Positions 24,725 to 33,086 of a DNA stretch of 64,000 nucleotides are shown here, one piece after another (positions within the stretch are counted from its first letter, which is position 1; every line of letters begins with the position of its first letter). The notes beneath the pieces were generated by a model. That model was not told the DNA's origin. It was given only the letters and a program-made list of their open reading frames with translations, and made no database searches. The stretch is from Gemmatimonadota bacterium (GTDB taxonomy: Bacteria > Gemmatimonadota > Gemmatimonadetes > Longimicrobiales > Gaopeijiaceae), in the NCBI GenBank assembly GCA_041390125.1, contig JAWKQN010000005.1, forward strand, positions 62,001-126,000. The letters are read 5' to 3'. The position numbers and the translations under genes were made by a program.

Positions 24725-26761
24725 TCACTGCGTCACGTTGGATCCCTTGCTGTACTGCTTGAACCAGTCGCGCAGATAGAGCTGCGTGCGCAGGAAGTTG
24801 GACGGGCGCGAGCTCGTGCCGTGCCACTCGTCCTTGAAGCGCACCATGGCCGTCGGGACCTTCCGCAGCCGCAGCGCCATATAGAACTCCTCCGTCTGCG
24901 GCATCGGCGTGCGCAGGTCCATCTCGCCGGTCATCAGCATCGTCGGCGTCTCCACATTCCCCACGTACATGAGCGGGGAGCGGCGCAGGTGCTCCGACGG
25001 ATCCTCCCAGGGCAGCTTCTCGAAGTTGCGGTACCAGCTCGGCCCGTCCGTGGTGCCCACGAACGAGAGCCAGTTCGTGACCGGGCAGTTGGCGGAGGCC
25101 GCCGCGAAGCGATTGGTGTGGCCCACGATCCAGGATGTGAGCACGCCGCCACCCGAGCAGCCGTAGACGAACATGTTCTGCTCGTCGATGTAGCCCTTGG
25201 CGATGACCTCGTCGACGCCCCGCATGAGGTCGTCGAAGTCCTTGCCCGGATACGCGTTCTTGATCGAGTTGCCGAACGCGCTGCCGTAGCCGGAGCTTCC
25301 CCGCGGGTTTGTGTAGAGGACCACATACCCGTTGGCGGCATGCTCCTGCCACCCGAAGTTGAAGCCCACGTTGTACATGCCGTGGGGCCCGCCGTGGATG
25401 GAGAGCATGAGCGGATACTTGCGCGACGGATCGAAATCCGGCGGCTTGACGATCCAACCTTCGATCTCGAAGTCGTCCACGGAGCGGTACTGGATCTCCT
25501 CCACCTCACCCAGGCGGACACCGGCCAGCACGTCCGCGTTGACCTCGGTCAGCCGCGTGACGCGGTCGGGCTGCCGAAGCGGGAAGGTGTAGATGTCCTC
25601 CGGATCGTTGAACGTGGTGATGGTCGCGGCCGCCACGCCGTTGGCGATCGAGCCCACGTCCACCATGTGATTCCCGCGCGTGACGGGCTCGACTCCACCG
25701 CGCACGGAAACGAAGTGCAGGTTGGACGCCCCGTCGTGGCTCACGTTGAAGTAGAGGCCGCTGTTGTCGGGGGCCCACATCAGATCGCCCGGGTCACGGT
25801 CGAAGTCGCCCGAGATCATGCGGGGCTGCGAGCCGTCCGCGTTCATCACGTAGATCTTGGACGTGATGTACGTGTCGTCGGTCCAGTCGTATCCGGTGTA
25901 GGCGATCAGGCGACCGTCCGGTGACGGCGTGGGGCTGTTGTCCGGTCCCCGCCGCGACGTGAGCTGCCGGATGGCGCCGCCGGCCACGTCCACGGCGTAG
26001 ATCTCCGACTCGCGCCATTCGTGATCCGCTTCCTCGACGCGTAGCGAGCTGAACACGATGCTCCTGCCGTCGGCGGTCCAGCGCGGGCTCCGGTGGTTCC
26101 ACTCGCCGTCCGTGAGCTGACGGGGCGTGCCGCCTTCGGCCGGGATGACGAAGACGTGGGAGTACCCGTCGTCGATGAAGCCCTGCCGGTCGCGACGGTA
26201 CGAGAGCCGGTCCACGACCTTGGGGTCCTCCGTCCAGCGCGCTCCCTCCGGACGGGAGGGCAGCCGCACGCGCCATTCCGGCTCGTCCTCTACCGACATC
26301 GTGAAGGCCAGCCAACGACCGTCGGGCGACCACTGCAGGTCGGAGGCGGCGCGCTCGGTGCGGCTGATCTGGGTGGTGGCGCCCTCGTCGTCCATCCAGC
26401 GCACGAAGATCTGCGTGCCGGAGGGATCGCCGTCGTCCATGTACGCGATGCGCGTGCCGTCGGGCGACCAGCGGGGCGAGGAGCCGTCCACGAGGAAGCG
26501 GTTGCGGGTGCCGTCGGCGTTCATGATCCAGACGGCAGAGGCGCGCCGATCCCGCATCTGGTCCACGTACGAGCGGGTGTAGAGGATCTGGCGGCCGTCG
26601 GGGGAGAGGCGTGGTTCGGAGACCCATTCCCAGTCCAGGTAGGTCTCCAGTTGGAGCGTTCCTTGCGGACCCGTCTGGGCTGCGAGATCGGACGAGCCGA
26701 CCGCGCCGGCACCCGAGACGAACATCAAGGAAAGAGCAAGCAACGAATGGCGGCGGTGCAT
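24725..26761 (-). CDS. Secreted S9-family dipeptidyl/acylaminoacyl peptidase
   Basis: 678 aa. Signal peptide HSLLALSLMFVSGAGAVG. The N-terminal half is a propeller with many PD40 motifs (EPRLSPDGRQILYTRSYVD, SPRWSPDGTRIAYMDD, LQWSPDGRWLAFTMS). The C-terminal hydrolase domain starts near IEGWIVKPPDFDPSRKYPL. The nucleophile is Ser536 in YGCSGGGV, a Cys-containing variant of GxSxG, with Asp in GEMDLRTP and His in DEWHGTS. ATG at 26761 has GGAGGAAC just upstream. It is divergent from the membrane glycosyltransferase gene, 45 bases apart. Confidence 0.92.
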   Translation of the reverse strand: MHRRHSLLALSLMFVSGAGAVGSSDLAAQTGPQGTLQLETYLDWEWVSEPRLSPDGRQILYTRSYVDQMRDRRASAVWIMNADGTRNRFLVDGSSPRWSPDGTRIAYMDDGDPSGTQIFVRWMDDEGATTQISRTERAASDLQWSPDGRWLAFTMSVEDEPEWRVRLPSRPEGARWTEDPKVVDRLSYRRDRQGFIDDGYSHVFVIPAEGGTPRQLTDGEWNHRSPRWTADGRSIVFSSLRVEEADHEWRESEIYAVDVAGGAIRQLTSRRGPDNSPTPSPDGRLIAYTGYDWTDDTYITSKIYVMNADGSQPRMISGDFDRDPGDLMWAPDNSGLYFNVSHDGASNLHFVSVRGGVEPVTRGNHMVDVGSIANGVAAATITTFNDPEDIYTFPLRQPDRVTRLTEVNADVLAGVRLGEVEEIQYRSVDDFEIEGWIVKPPDFDPSRKYPLMLSIHGGPHGMYNVGFNFGWQEHAANGYVVLYTNPRGSSGYGSAFGNSIKNAYPGKDFDDLMRGVDEVIAKGYIDEQNMFVYGCSGGGVLTSWIVGHTNRFAAASANCPVTNWLSFVGTTDGPSWYRNFEKLPWEDPSEHLRRSPLMYVGNVETPTMLMTGEMDLRTPMPQTEEFYMALRLRKVPTAMVRFKDEWHGTSSRPSNFLRTQLYLRDWFKQYSKGSNVTQ

Positions 26762-26806
26762 CGTTCCTCCTGTTTCCGTGGGTCCGGGCAAGCTAGAGGC
26801 TGAGGC

Positions 26807-28423
26807 GTGGCTCAACCAGAACCCCCCGCGTGCCGGCTCCTCCGGCAGGAGGCCGCCCTGGTGGCGGCCCTCGTGGGGCTGGGGTACCTGCTGCTCCGCA
26901 ACCAGCCCGAGCTCGCCCCGGGCGCCTTCGCCGACGACGGCGTCTACCTGGGGCTGGGGCAGGCCCTGGCGGCGGGGGACGGGTACCGCTCCGTCTACGC
27001 TCCGGGCGCGCTCCCGCACGGGAAGTATCCGCCCGGGCTTCCCCTGCTGCACGCCGTCCTGTGGCGGCTGGGCGGCGCCCTGCCGGCGGTGTGGGCGCTT
27101 GCCGGCGGGCTGAGCCTGGCGGCCACCGCCGCCGCCGGGGGCCTGCTGTGGTGGCTCGGCCGCGGGCGCCTCCGGCTGCCGGCCCTGCCGCTCCTGGTGC
27201 TGGGCGTGTGCCCGCTCCTGCTGGAGGGAAGCGTCCAGTACCTCCAGCTCCCGGTGTCCGAACCGGTCTTCCTGCTGCTCGCGGTCGCCGCCCTCGTGGT
27301 CTGGCCGGGGGCGGCCACGAGCACGCGGGCGGCGTTGGCCACCGGCGCCCTCCTCGGGGCGGCGGCGCTGATCCGCAGCCAGGGCCTGCTCCTGGTCGCC
27401 GGACTGCTCCTGGTCTTCCCCTGGCGGGCGGCGGGCGTCCGTCGGGCCGCCGCCCTTGTGGGAGTGGGCCTCGCCGTCCTGCTGGCCGGCATGGGGGTCC
27501 GGATCGCGGCGGCCGGGCCGACGCGTCCGGTCGAGCCCGATGAGCTGTCGTACCTGGCTGCGGGGTTCGGGGGCGTGGGGGAGGCCCTCGCGTCCGCGCC
27601 GGGCACCGTGCTGGCCAATACGATGACCTACGCCGAGGCGCTGTCGCGTCACCTGGCCGGTCCTCCGCTCGTGGGCGGCCTCCTGCTCGCGGCCTTCGCG
27701 GGGCTGGTCTTCGTGGGGCTGCCGGTCGTCGTCCGCCGGCACGTCGGTCTGGTCGCCGCCGTGGCCGGGCTCGGCGGGATCCTCCTCGTGTGGCCCTACG
27801 CGCAGGATCGCTTCGCGCTGATCCTGCTGCCGTTGCTGGGCCTGGTGGCCGCCGCGGGCGTGGAGCGCCTCGCGCCCCGCGAGCGGGCGGGGCGGGCCGC
27901 CGCCGCCTTCGTGGTGCTGCTCGCGGTCACGGCCGGCGTCGCGCACCACCAGGCCACCCTGCGCCGGGCCGCCCTGGAGGCCCCGCCCGAGGAGGCGCCC
28001 CGGTGGCATCCCGCCTGGTTCCTGCGGGAGAACACCCGCTATCTCGCCTCGGCGTCGGCCTGGCTGGCGGAGCACGCGCGGCCGGACGACCGGCTGCTGG
28101 CGCCGCTCCCGGCCGGGCTCTTCCTGCTCACCGGGCTCCCGGGGGCCAATGCCACGCCGTTCGAGGCCCGGGGCCGCCCGCTCTTCGATGTGCCGGGGGC
28201 CTACCTCGCCGAGCGCATCCGCGACCAGGCGCCCACGCTGCTGCTGTTGTGGGGATCCACCTATCCCATCACGCGTGATGCCGCGCTGCTGCAGTCCTCC
28301 TGCCCCGATGTCCTGCGCTACGAAGGCAGCACGGGCCCGCCGCTCGGGGTGGCGGTCTTCCGCATCGTGCCGGATTCCTGTTTCGCGGACTGGGCGCGCA
28401 GCCTCGAACGCTCGGGGGCCTGA
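26807..28423 (+). CDS. GT39/ArnT-like integral membrane glycosyltransferase
   Basis: 538 aa. About ten transmembrane helices are visible. The first periplasmic loop carries an acidic pair in FADDGVYLGLGQALAAGDGY, like the catalytic DD/DE site of GT-C enzymes, and the YPPGLPLLHAVLWRLGG segment found in GT39 and related proteins. The C-terminal soluble part (about 430-538) resembles the periplasmic domain of that class. It probably transfers a sugar from a polyprenyl-phosphate donor to an acceptor in the periplasm. GTG at 26807. It precedes the coupled six-gene glycan operon by about 115 bases and may belong to the same transcript. Confidence 0.8.
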   Translation: MAQPEPPACRLLRQEAALVAALVGLGYLLLRNQPELAPGAFADDGVYLGLGQALAAGDGYRSVYAPGALPHGKYPPGLPLLHAVLWRLGGALPAVWALAGGLSLAATAAAGGLLWWLGRGRLRLPALPLLVLGVCPLLLEGSVQYLQLPVSEPVFLLLAVAALVVWPGAATSTRAALATGALLGAAALIRSQGLLLVAGLLLVFPWRAAGVRRAAALVGVGLAVLLAGMGVRIAAAGPTRPVEPDELSYLAAGFGGVGEALASAPGTVLANTMTYAEALSRHLAGPPLVGGLLLAAFAGLVFVGLPVVVRRHVGLVAAVAGLGGILLVWPYAQDRFALILLPLLGLVAAAGVERLAPRERAGRAAAAFVVLLAVTAGVAHHQATLRRAALEAPPEEAPRWHPAWFLRENTRYLASASAWLAEHARPDDRLLAPLPAGLFLLTGLPGANATPFEARGRPLFDVPGAYLAERIRDQAPTLLLLWGSTYPITRDAALLQSSCPDVLRYEGSTGPPLGVAVFRIVPDSCFADWARSLERSGA

Positions 28424-28539
28424 GCTCCGACGCCCGTGGCGCGTGGCGTGGCGCCCGTCGGGGGCCCCACTATTGCAACGGGACGCGGGTTCTGCGTGCC
28501 CTCACGCCGTCCAGACCCCATCCGGGAGGGATGACCCCA

Positions 28540-29670
28540 GTGCGTGGAGCAAGCTCGAGGATCGTCGTGGGTGGCGGGTTCTACGGAGCCGCCCTGGCGT
28601 TGGAGTCGGCCCGCCGGCACGGGCACCGCACGGTGCTCGTCGAGCGCGGCCCCTCCCTCCTCGGACGGGCCTCCTACGCCAACCAGGCCCGCGTCCACCA
28701 CGGGTATCACTACCCGCGCAGCGTCGTCACCGCGGCCCGCTCGCGGGTCAACCTGCCCCGGTTCCGGCGGGAGTTCGCCGACGCGGTCGTCGGTGACTTC
28801 CGCTCTCTGTACGCCATCGCGCGCGGCTTCTCCAACGTGAGCGCCGCCCAGTTCGAGCGCTTCTGCACGCGGGTGGGCGCGCCGCTCGCCCCCGCGCCGC
28901 CTTCGCTGAGCCGGCTCTTCGATGCCGAGCGCATCGAGGCGGTCTTCCTGGTGGACGAGCCCGCCTTCGACGCCACGGTCCTGAGAGACGGGATGATCGC
29001 CGCCCTGGACGCCGCCGGCGTGGAGGTGCACACCGGGAGGGAGGCGGTGCGGGTGCGCCCGGGGTCGGGGCTGGAGGTGGACGTGGCGGACGCCGCCGGG
29101 CACGAGCGCACGCTGGGGGCCGACGAGGTGTTCCTGTGCACCTACGCGCGCACCAACCATGTGCTGGCCGCGTCCGGTCTCCCGCGCATCCCCCTCAAGC
29201 ACGAGATCGCCGAGATCGCCCTCATCGAACCCGCCCCCGAGCTGGCGGCGTTGGGCATCACCGTCATGTGCGGCCCGTTCTTCTCCACCATGCCGTTCCC
29301 CGCGCGGGGACTGCACTCGCTCAGCCACGTGCGCTACACTCCCCACGCGGCGTGGACGGAGGGCGACGGCACCGAGGCGTGGGAGGATCCCTACGCCATC
29401 CTGGAGGGATACGCCCGTCGCAGCCGCGTTCGCGAGATGATACAGGACGCCCGCCGCTACGTGCCGGCCCTGGCGCAGAGCCGACCGGCGGACTCGCTGT
29501 GGGAGGTCAAGACGGTGCTGCCCAAGAACGACGTCGACGATGGTCGCCCCATCCTCTACCGCGCCGACCATGGGCTGCGCGGTCTCCACGTGATCATGGG
29601 CTCGAAGATCGACAACGTGTACGACGTGCTCGAGGCGGTCGACGCGCCGGTCGTGGAGGCCCGCGGGTGA
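28540..29670 (+). CDS. FAD-dependent oxidoreductase of the DAO type in a glycan operon
   Basis: 376 aa. An N-terminal Rossmann FAD motif is present (IVVGGGFYGAALALESARR followed by VLVERG), then YANQARVHHGYHYPRS, a motif I link with DAO/UGM-like flavoproteins from surface polysaccharide clusters. The C-terminus (GLHVIMGSKIDNVYDVLE) is typical FAD-closing sequence. It may oxidise or isomerise a nucleotide sugar or an amino sugar. Start: GTG at 28540, because GGGAGGG at 28524-28530 is nine bases away; the ATG at 28531 touches that site. The stop overlaps the next gene's GTG by four bases. Exact substrate unknown. Confidence 0.75.
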   Translation: MRGASSRIVVGGGFYGAALALESARRHGHRTVLVERGPSLLGRASYANQARVHHGYHYPRSVVTAARSRVNLPRFRREFADAVVGDFRSLYAIARGFSNVSAAQFERFCTRVGAPLAPAPPSLSRLFDAERIEAVFLVDEPAFDATVLRDGMIAALDAAGVEVHTGREAVRVRPGSGLEVDVADAAGHERTLGADEVFLCTYARTNHVLAASGLPRIPLKHEIAEIALIEPAPELAALGITVMCGPFFSTMPFPARGLHSLSHVRYTPHAAWTEGDGTEAWEDPYAILEGYARRSRVREMIQDARRYVPALAQSRPADSLWEVKTVLPKNDVDDGRPILYRADHGLRGLHVIMGSKIDNVYDVLEAVDAPVVEARG

Positions 29671-30656
29671 GCCGGATCGACGCCTTCGTCTCGGTCATCG
29701 TGCCGCTGCGCGACGATGCCGATATCCTCGCCGCCGTCGTGGCCGAGCTGGACGTTGTCCTGTCGGACCACTATCGCCACTATGAGATCGTCCTCGTCGA
29801 CGACGGCTCCACGGACGGCACGGTCGACGCCGCCCAACGCCTGCTCGACACCCACCCCGACCTGCGGCTCGTCCGGCTGTCCCGACGGTTCGGACAGGAG
29901 ATCGCCATCTCGGCCGGGTTGGACACGGTGATCGGCGACTACGTCGTGGTGCTGCTCCCCGACTCGGATCCCCCCGACGTGATCCCGGACATGGTGGAGC
30001 AGGCCCGCCAGGGCGCCGGGGTCGTCTTCGGGGTGCGGCGGAGCCGGGCAGGGGAGCCCTGGCTGCAGCGACTCGGGGCCCGGTTGTTCTATGGACTCGC
30101 CGGCGGCCTGCTCGGGATCTCGATCCCCCGCGATACCACCCACCTGCGCGTGCTCAGTCGTCAGGCCGTCAACGCCCTGACGCAGATCCGCGATCGGTCG
30201 CGCTATCTGACCACGCTGAGCGGCTACGTGGGGTTCCTGAACCAGGCGTTCCTCTACGATCCCATCCAGCGGCGCACACGGCCGCGCCGTAAGACGCTGC
30301 TCCAGAGCCTGCGCCTCGCGGCCGGCATCGTGGTGGCCAACTCCACCCGTCCGCTGCGGATCGCCAGCGTGCTGGGCCTGCTCGCGGCCTTCGTGAACGT
30401 GCTCTACATGGGCTACATCGTGGGCGTGCTGCTCATCAAGGACCGCGTGGCCGAAGGGTGGGTCACCCAGTCCGCGCAGACGGCGGGGATGTTCTTCTTC
30501 GTCTTCCTCATCCTGGCAGTGCTCTGCGAATATGTGGGCCGTCTGCTCGACGAGGTGAAGTCCCGCCCGCTCTACTGGGTGCAGGACGAGCGCCAGGGTA
30601 CGGCTGTCCTGGGAGAGCGCACCCGCAACGTGGTCTCGGAATCCACGGTGCCGTGA
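29667..30656 (+). CDS. GT2 glycosyltransferase of the DPM1/GtrB type
   Basis: 329 aa. The GT-A domain has VSVIVPLRDDADILAAVVAE, the nucleotide-binding EIVLVDDGSTDGT, and LLPDSDPPDVIPDMVEQ in place of the usual DADLQDPPE (metal site D.D). Two C-terminal helices (ASVLGLLAAFVNVLYMGYIV and GMFFFVFLILAVLCEYVG) anchor it. Family members make polyprenyl-phosphate sugars, which fits the neighbouring GT39-type enzymes. Start: GTG at 29667 overlapping the upstream TGA, the first of five identical junctions. Confidence 0.88.
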   Translation: MSRIDAFVSVIVPLRDDADILAAVVAELDVVLSDHYRHYEIVLVDDGSTDGTVDAAQRLLDTHPDLRLVRLSRRFGQEIAISAGLDTVIGDYVVVLLPDSDPPDVIPDMVEQARQGAGVVFGVRRSRAGEPWLQRLGARLFYGLAGGLLGISIPRDTTHLRVLSRQAVNALTQIRDRSRYLTTLSGYVGFLNQAFLYDPIQRRTRPRRKTLLQSLRLAAGIVVANSTRPLRIASVLGLLAAFVNVLYMGYIVGVLLIKDRVAEGWVTQSAQTAGMFFFVFLILAVLCEYVGRLLDEVKSRPLYWVQDERQGTAVLGERTRNVVSESTVP

Positions 30657-31495
30657 GCTCCTCCGCCTCGCCGCCCCCCGCCGACCGCGCGCACTGGCAG
30701 ATCCCGCAGCACGACACCTGGGTGCGGGCACCCAAGGCGCATCGCTACGCGCTGTGCGTCTTCGTGCTCAACGAAGGCGAGCGCATCCACCGGCAGCTCG
30801 GGCGCATGCGCGAGGCCGCCGACCTCGTGGACCTCGTCATCGCCGATGGCGGCAGCACGGATGGATCGTTGACGCCCGAGCGCCTGGAGGGCACGCCCAT
30901 CCGAGCCCTCCTGACCAAGCGCGACAGCGGTCGTCTGGGGGCGCAGATGCGCATGGCCATGGCGTGGGCGCTCGCTGAAGGGTACGAGGGCGTGATCGTC
31001 ATGGACGGGAACGACAAGGACGACCCCGCCGCCGTGCCGCGCTTCGTGGCCGCCCTCGACGACGGGGCCGACCACGTCCAGGGCTCGCGGTGGGTGCCCG
31101 GCGGCCAGGCCATCCGCACGCCCCCGCTTCGCTGGGTGGGGGTCCGGTTCCTGCACGCGCCGCTGATCAGCCTTGCCGCGGGCCGCCGCTACACGGACAC
31201 CACCAACGGGTTTCGCGCCTACAGCCGTCGCTTCCTGACGGATGCGCGGGTGGCGCCGTTCCGGGACGTCTTCGGCGGGTACGAGCTCCACTACTACCTG
31301 GCGATCCGCGCCGGAGAGCTGGGCTTCGACGTGCGTGAGGTCCCGGTCACGCGCGCCTATCCCGCCAAGGGACCCACACCGACCAAGATCACGCCGATCC
31401 GGGGCAGCCTGACGGTGCTCGAACGCCTGTGGTCGGCCTGCCGGCATCGCTTCGATCCGGAGCCGGGCTCCCCCCCACCACGGAGGTCCGCGTGA
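30653..31495 (+). CDS. GT2 glycosyltransferase, soluble
   Basis: 280 aa. After a 30-residue leader comes the GT-A fold: YALCVFVLNEGERIHRQLGR, LVIADGGSTDGSL and VIVMDGNDKDDPAAVPRFV, where DGNDKDDP is the metal/sugar site; then YTDTTNGFRAYSRRFL and a C-terminal helix. No transmembrane helix is visible, so it acts on the cytoplasmic face. GTG at 30653 overlaps the previous stop by four bases. Acceptor and donor are unknown; the family includes DPM-like and undecaprenyl-linked sugar transferases. Confidence 0.85.
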   Translation: MSSSASPPPADRAHWQIPQHDTWVRAPKAHRYALCVFVLNEGERIHRQLGRMREAADLVDLVIADGGSTDGSLTPERLEGTPIRALLTKRDSGRLGAQMRMAMAWALAEGYEGVIVMDGNDKDDPAAVPRFVAALDDGADHVQGSRWVPGGQAIRTPPLRWVGVRFLHAPLISLAAGRRYTDTTNGFRAYSRRFLTDARVAPFRDVFGGYELHYYLAIRAGELGFDVREVPVTRAYPAKGPTPTKITPIRGSLTVLERLWSACRHRFDPEPGSPPPRRSA

Positions 31496-32268
31496 GCGGC
31501 CGTACCGCGCTGATCGGTTCGACCGGGCTGGTGGGAGGCACGCTCCTCCGCCAGACGGACTTCGACGACCGCTTCCATTCCACCGACATCGAGCAGATTG
31601 CGGGGCGTGACTACGGGCTCGTCGTCTGCGCCGGCGCGCCGGCCGTGAAGTGGAAGGCCAACCGCGATCCGGATGCCGACCGCGCCAACCTGGATCGCCT
31701 GATGGATGCATTGGGCCGCGCGCACGCCGACCATGTGATCCTCATCTCCACCGTCGACGTCTATGCGCAGCCCGTGGACGTGGACGAGGCGACGCCTGTG
31801 GACGGCGTGCCGAATCACGCGTACGGCACGCATCGCCGCGCGCTGGAGCGCTTCGTGGAGGGGCGGTTCGACAGCACGATCGTCCGTCTGCCCGGGCTGT
31901 TCGGGGCCGGGCTCAAGAAGAACGTGATCTACGACTTCCTGCACGGGAACCTGCTGGACCAGGTCGATGCCAGGAGCGTGTTCCAGTTCTACGACCTGGA
32001 GCGGCTGTGGGCGGACCTGCAGGCCGTGCGCGCGCTCGGGCTCCCGCTCGTGAACCTGCCCACCGAGCCGGTCTCGGTCGCGGACGTGGCCGCGCACGGG
32101 TTCGGGCTCCGCTTCGACAACCACACGGAGGCGGGGCCCGCGCGCTACGACATGCGGACCCGACACGCGGCGGCCCTGGGTGGTGCCGACGGCTACCTCG
32201 AGGACGCCCCCACCGTGCTGGAGCGCATCGCGCGGTACGCCGCGTCGGAAGGATGGGTGCGGCCGTGA
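31492..32268 (+). CDS. Short NAD(P)-dependent sugar epimerase/reductase
   Basis: 258 aa. Rossmann start ALIGSTGLVGGTLL (residues 6-19), with Gly-rich spacing of the atypical SDR/RmlD-like group. Other family signs are LISTVDVYAQPVDVDE (catalytic Ser/Thr region) and the segment PNHAYGTHRRALERF, which supplies the active-site Tyr in YGTHR (the SDR YxxxK pattern with Arg in the Lys place). This is shorter than GalE or RmlB and most like reductases acting on sugar nucleotides. GTG at 31492 sits in GGAGGTCCGCGTGA with a good Shine-Dalgarno sequence and overlaps the upstream TGA by four bases. Confidence 0.75.
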   Translation: MSGRTALIGSTGLVGGTLLRQTDFDDRFHSTDIEQIAGRDYGLVVCAGAPAVKWKANRDPDADRANLDRLMDALGRAHADHVILISTVDVYAQPVDVDEATPVDGVPNHAYGTHRRALERFVEGRFDSTIVRLPGLFGAGLKKNVIYDFLHGNLLDQVDARSVFQFYDLERLWADLQAVRALGLPLVNLPTEPVSVADVAAHGFGLRFDNHTEAGPARYDMRTRHAAALGGADGYLEDAPTVLERIARYAASEGWVRP

Positions 32269-33086
32269 GGGTGAGCGTCTCCAACATCGCCTGGGCCCCG
32301 GAGGACGATGCGCGTGCAGCCGACGTGCTCACGAGCCTCGGGGTCGAAGCGGTTGAGGTGGCGCCCACGACGCGGTGGGCCGACCCGGCCCGGGTGCCGC
32401 CCGACGAGGCCCGCGCCTACCGCGCGTCGTGGGCCGAGCGCGGGCTGGAGGTCTCGTCGTTGCAGGCGTTGCTGTACGGGCGTGACGATCTGAAGCTGTT
32501 CGCGGACGAGGGCGTGCGCACGGCGCTGCATGCACACCTGGTCGGCGTCGCGCGCCTGGCGGCCGAGCTGGGCGCCGGCCCGCTGGTGTTCGGGTCGCCG
32601 AAGAACCGTCTCAAGGGCACGCTGAGCCCGGCCGAGGCGCGGGGGCTGGCCGTGGTCTTCTTCCGCGACGTGGCCGAGGCCATCCAGCCGCTCGGGACCG
32701 TCCTCGTGCTCGAGGCGAATCCGTCGGAGTACGGCGCGGATTTCGTCACGCACACGCACGACATGGTCGATCTGGTCGAGGCCGTGGACCACCCGGCCTT
32801 CGGAGCCCACCTCGACCTGGGCGGGATGCAGATCGCCGGCGAGCCCGTGACGGAGTGGGTGGCGCGGAGCGCGCATGTGCTGCGGCACGTGCACGTGAGC
32901 GAGCCGTACCTCGCGCCGGTCGGTGCGTCGCGCCTGGACCACCACGCCGTGGCGGACGCCCTGCGGCACGTCGGGTACGAGGGCTGGATCTCCATCGAGA
33001 TGCGGCGGGACGCCGAGCGCGATCCGGTCGACAGCGTGGCCGACGCGGCGCGCCGCGTCGTGGCCGCCTACGGGGAGCCCCGGTGA
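32265..33086 (+). CDS. Sugar phosphate isomerase/epimerase (AP endonuclease 2-like TIM barrel)
   Basis: 273 aa. The start VSVSNIAWAPEDDARAADVL and the segments VEAVEVAPTTRW, LVFGSPKNR, LEANPSEYGADFVTH, FGAHLDLGGMQIAGE and VHVSEPYLAPVG give the xylose-isomerase-like TIM barrel with Glu, His, Asp and Glu metal ligands at the expected strand ends. Members act on hexoses, inosose or related polyols, so here it may isomerise a sugar made by the FAD oxidoreductase or epimerase. GTG at 32265 overlaps the previous TGA by four bases; an ATG at 32253 is a possible alternative start. Confidence 0.8.
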   Translation: MRVSVSNIAWAPEDDARAADVLTSLGVEAVEVAPTTRWADPARVPPDEARAYRASWAERGLEVSSLQALLYGRDDLKLFADEGVRTALHAHLVGVARLAAELGAGPLVFGSPKNRLKGTLSPAEARGLAVVFFRDVAEAIQPLGTVLVLEANPSEYGADFVTHTHDMVDLVEAVDHPAFGAHLDLGGMQIAGEPVTEWVARSAHVLRHVHVSEPYLAPVGASRLDHHAVADALRHVGYEGWISIEMRRDAERDPVDSVADAARRVVAAYGEPR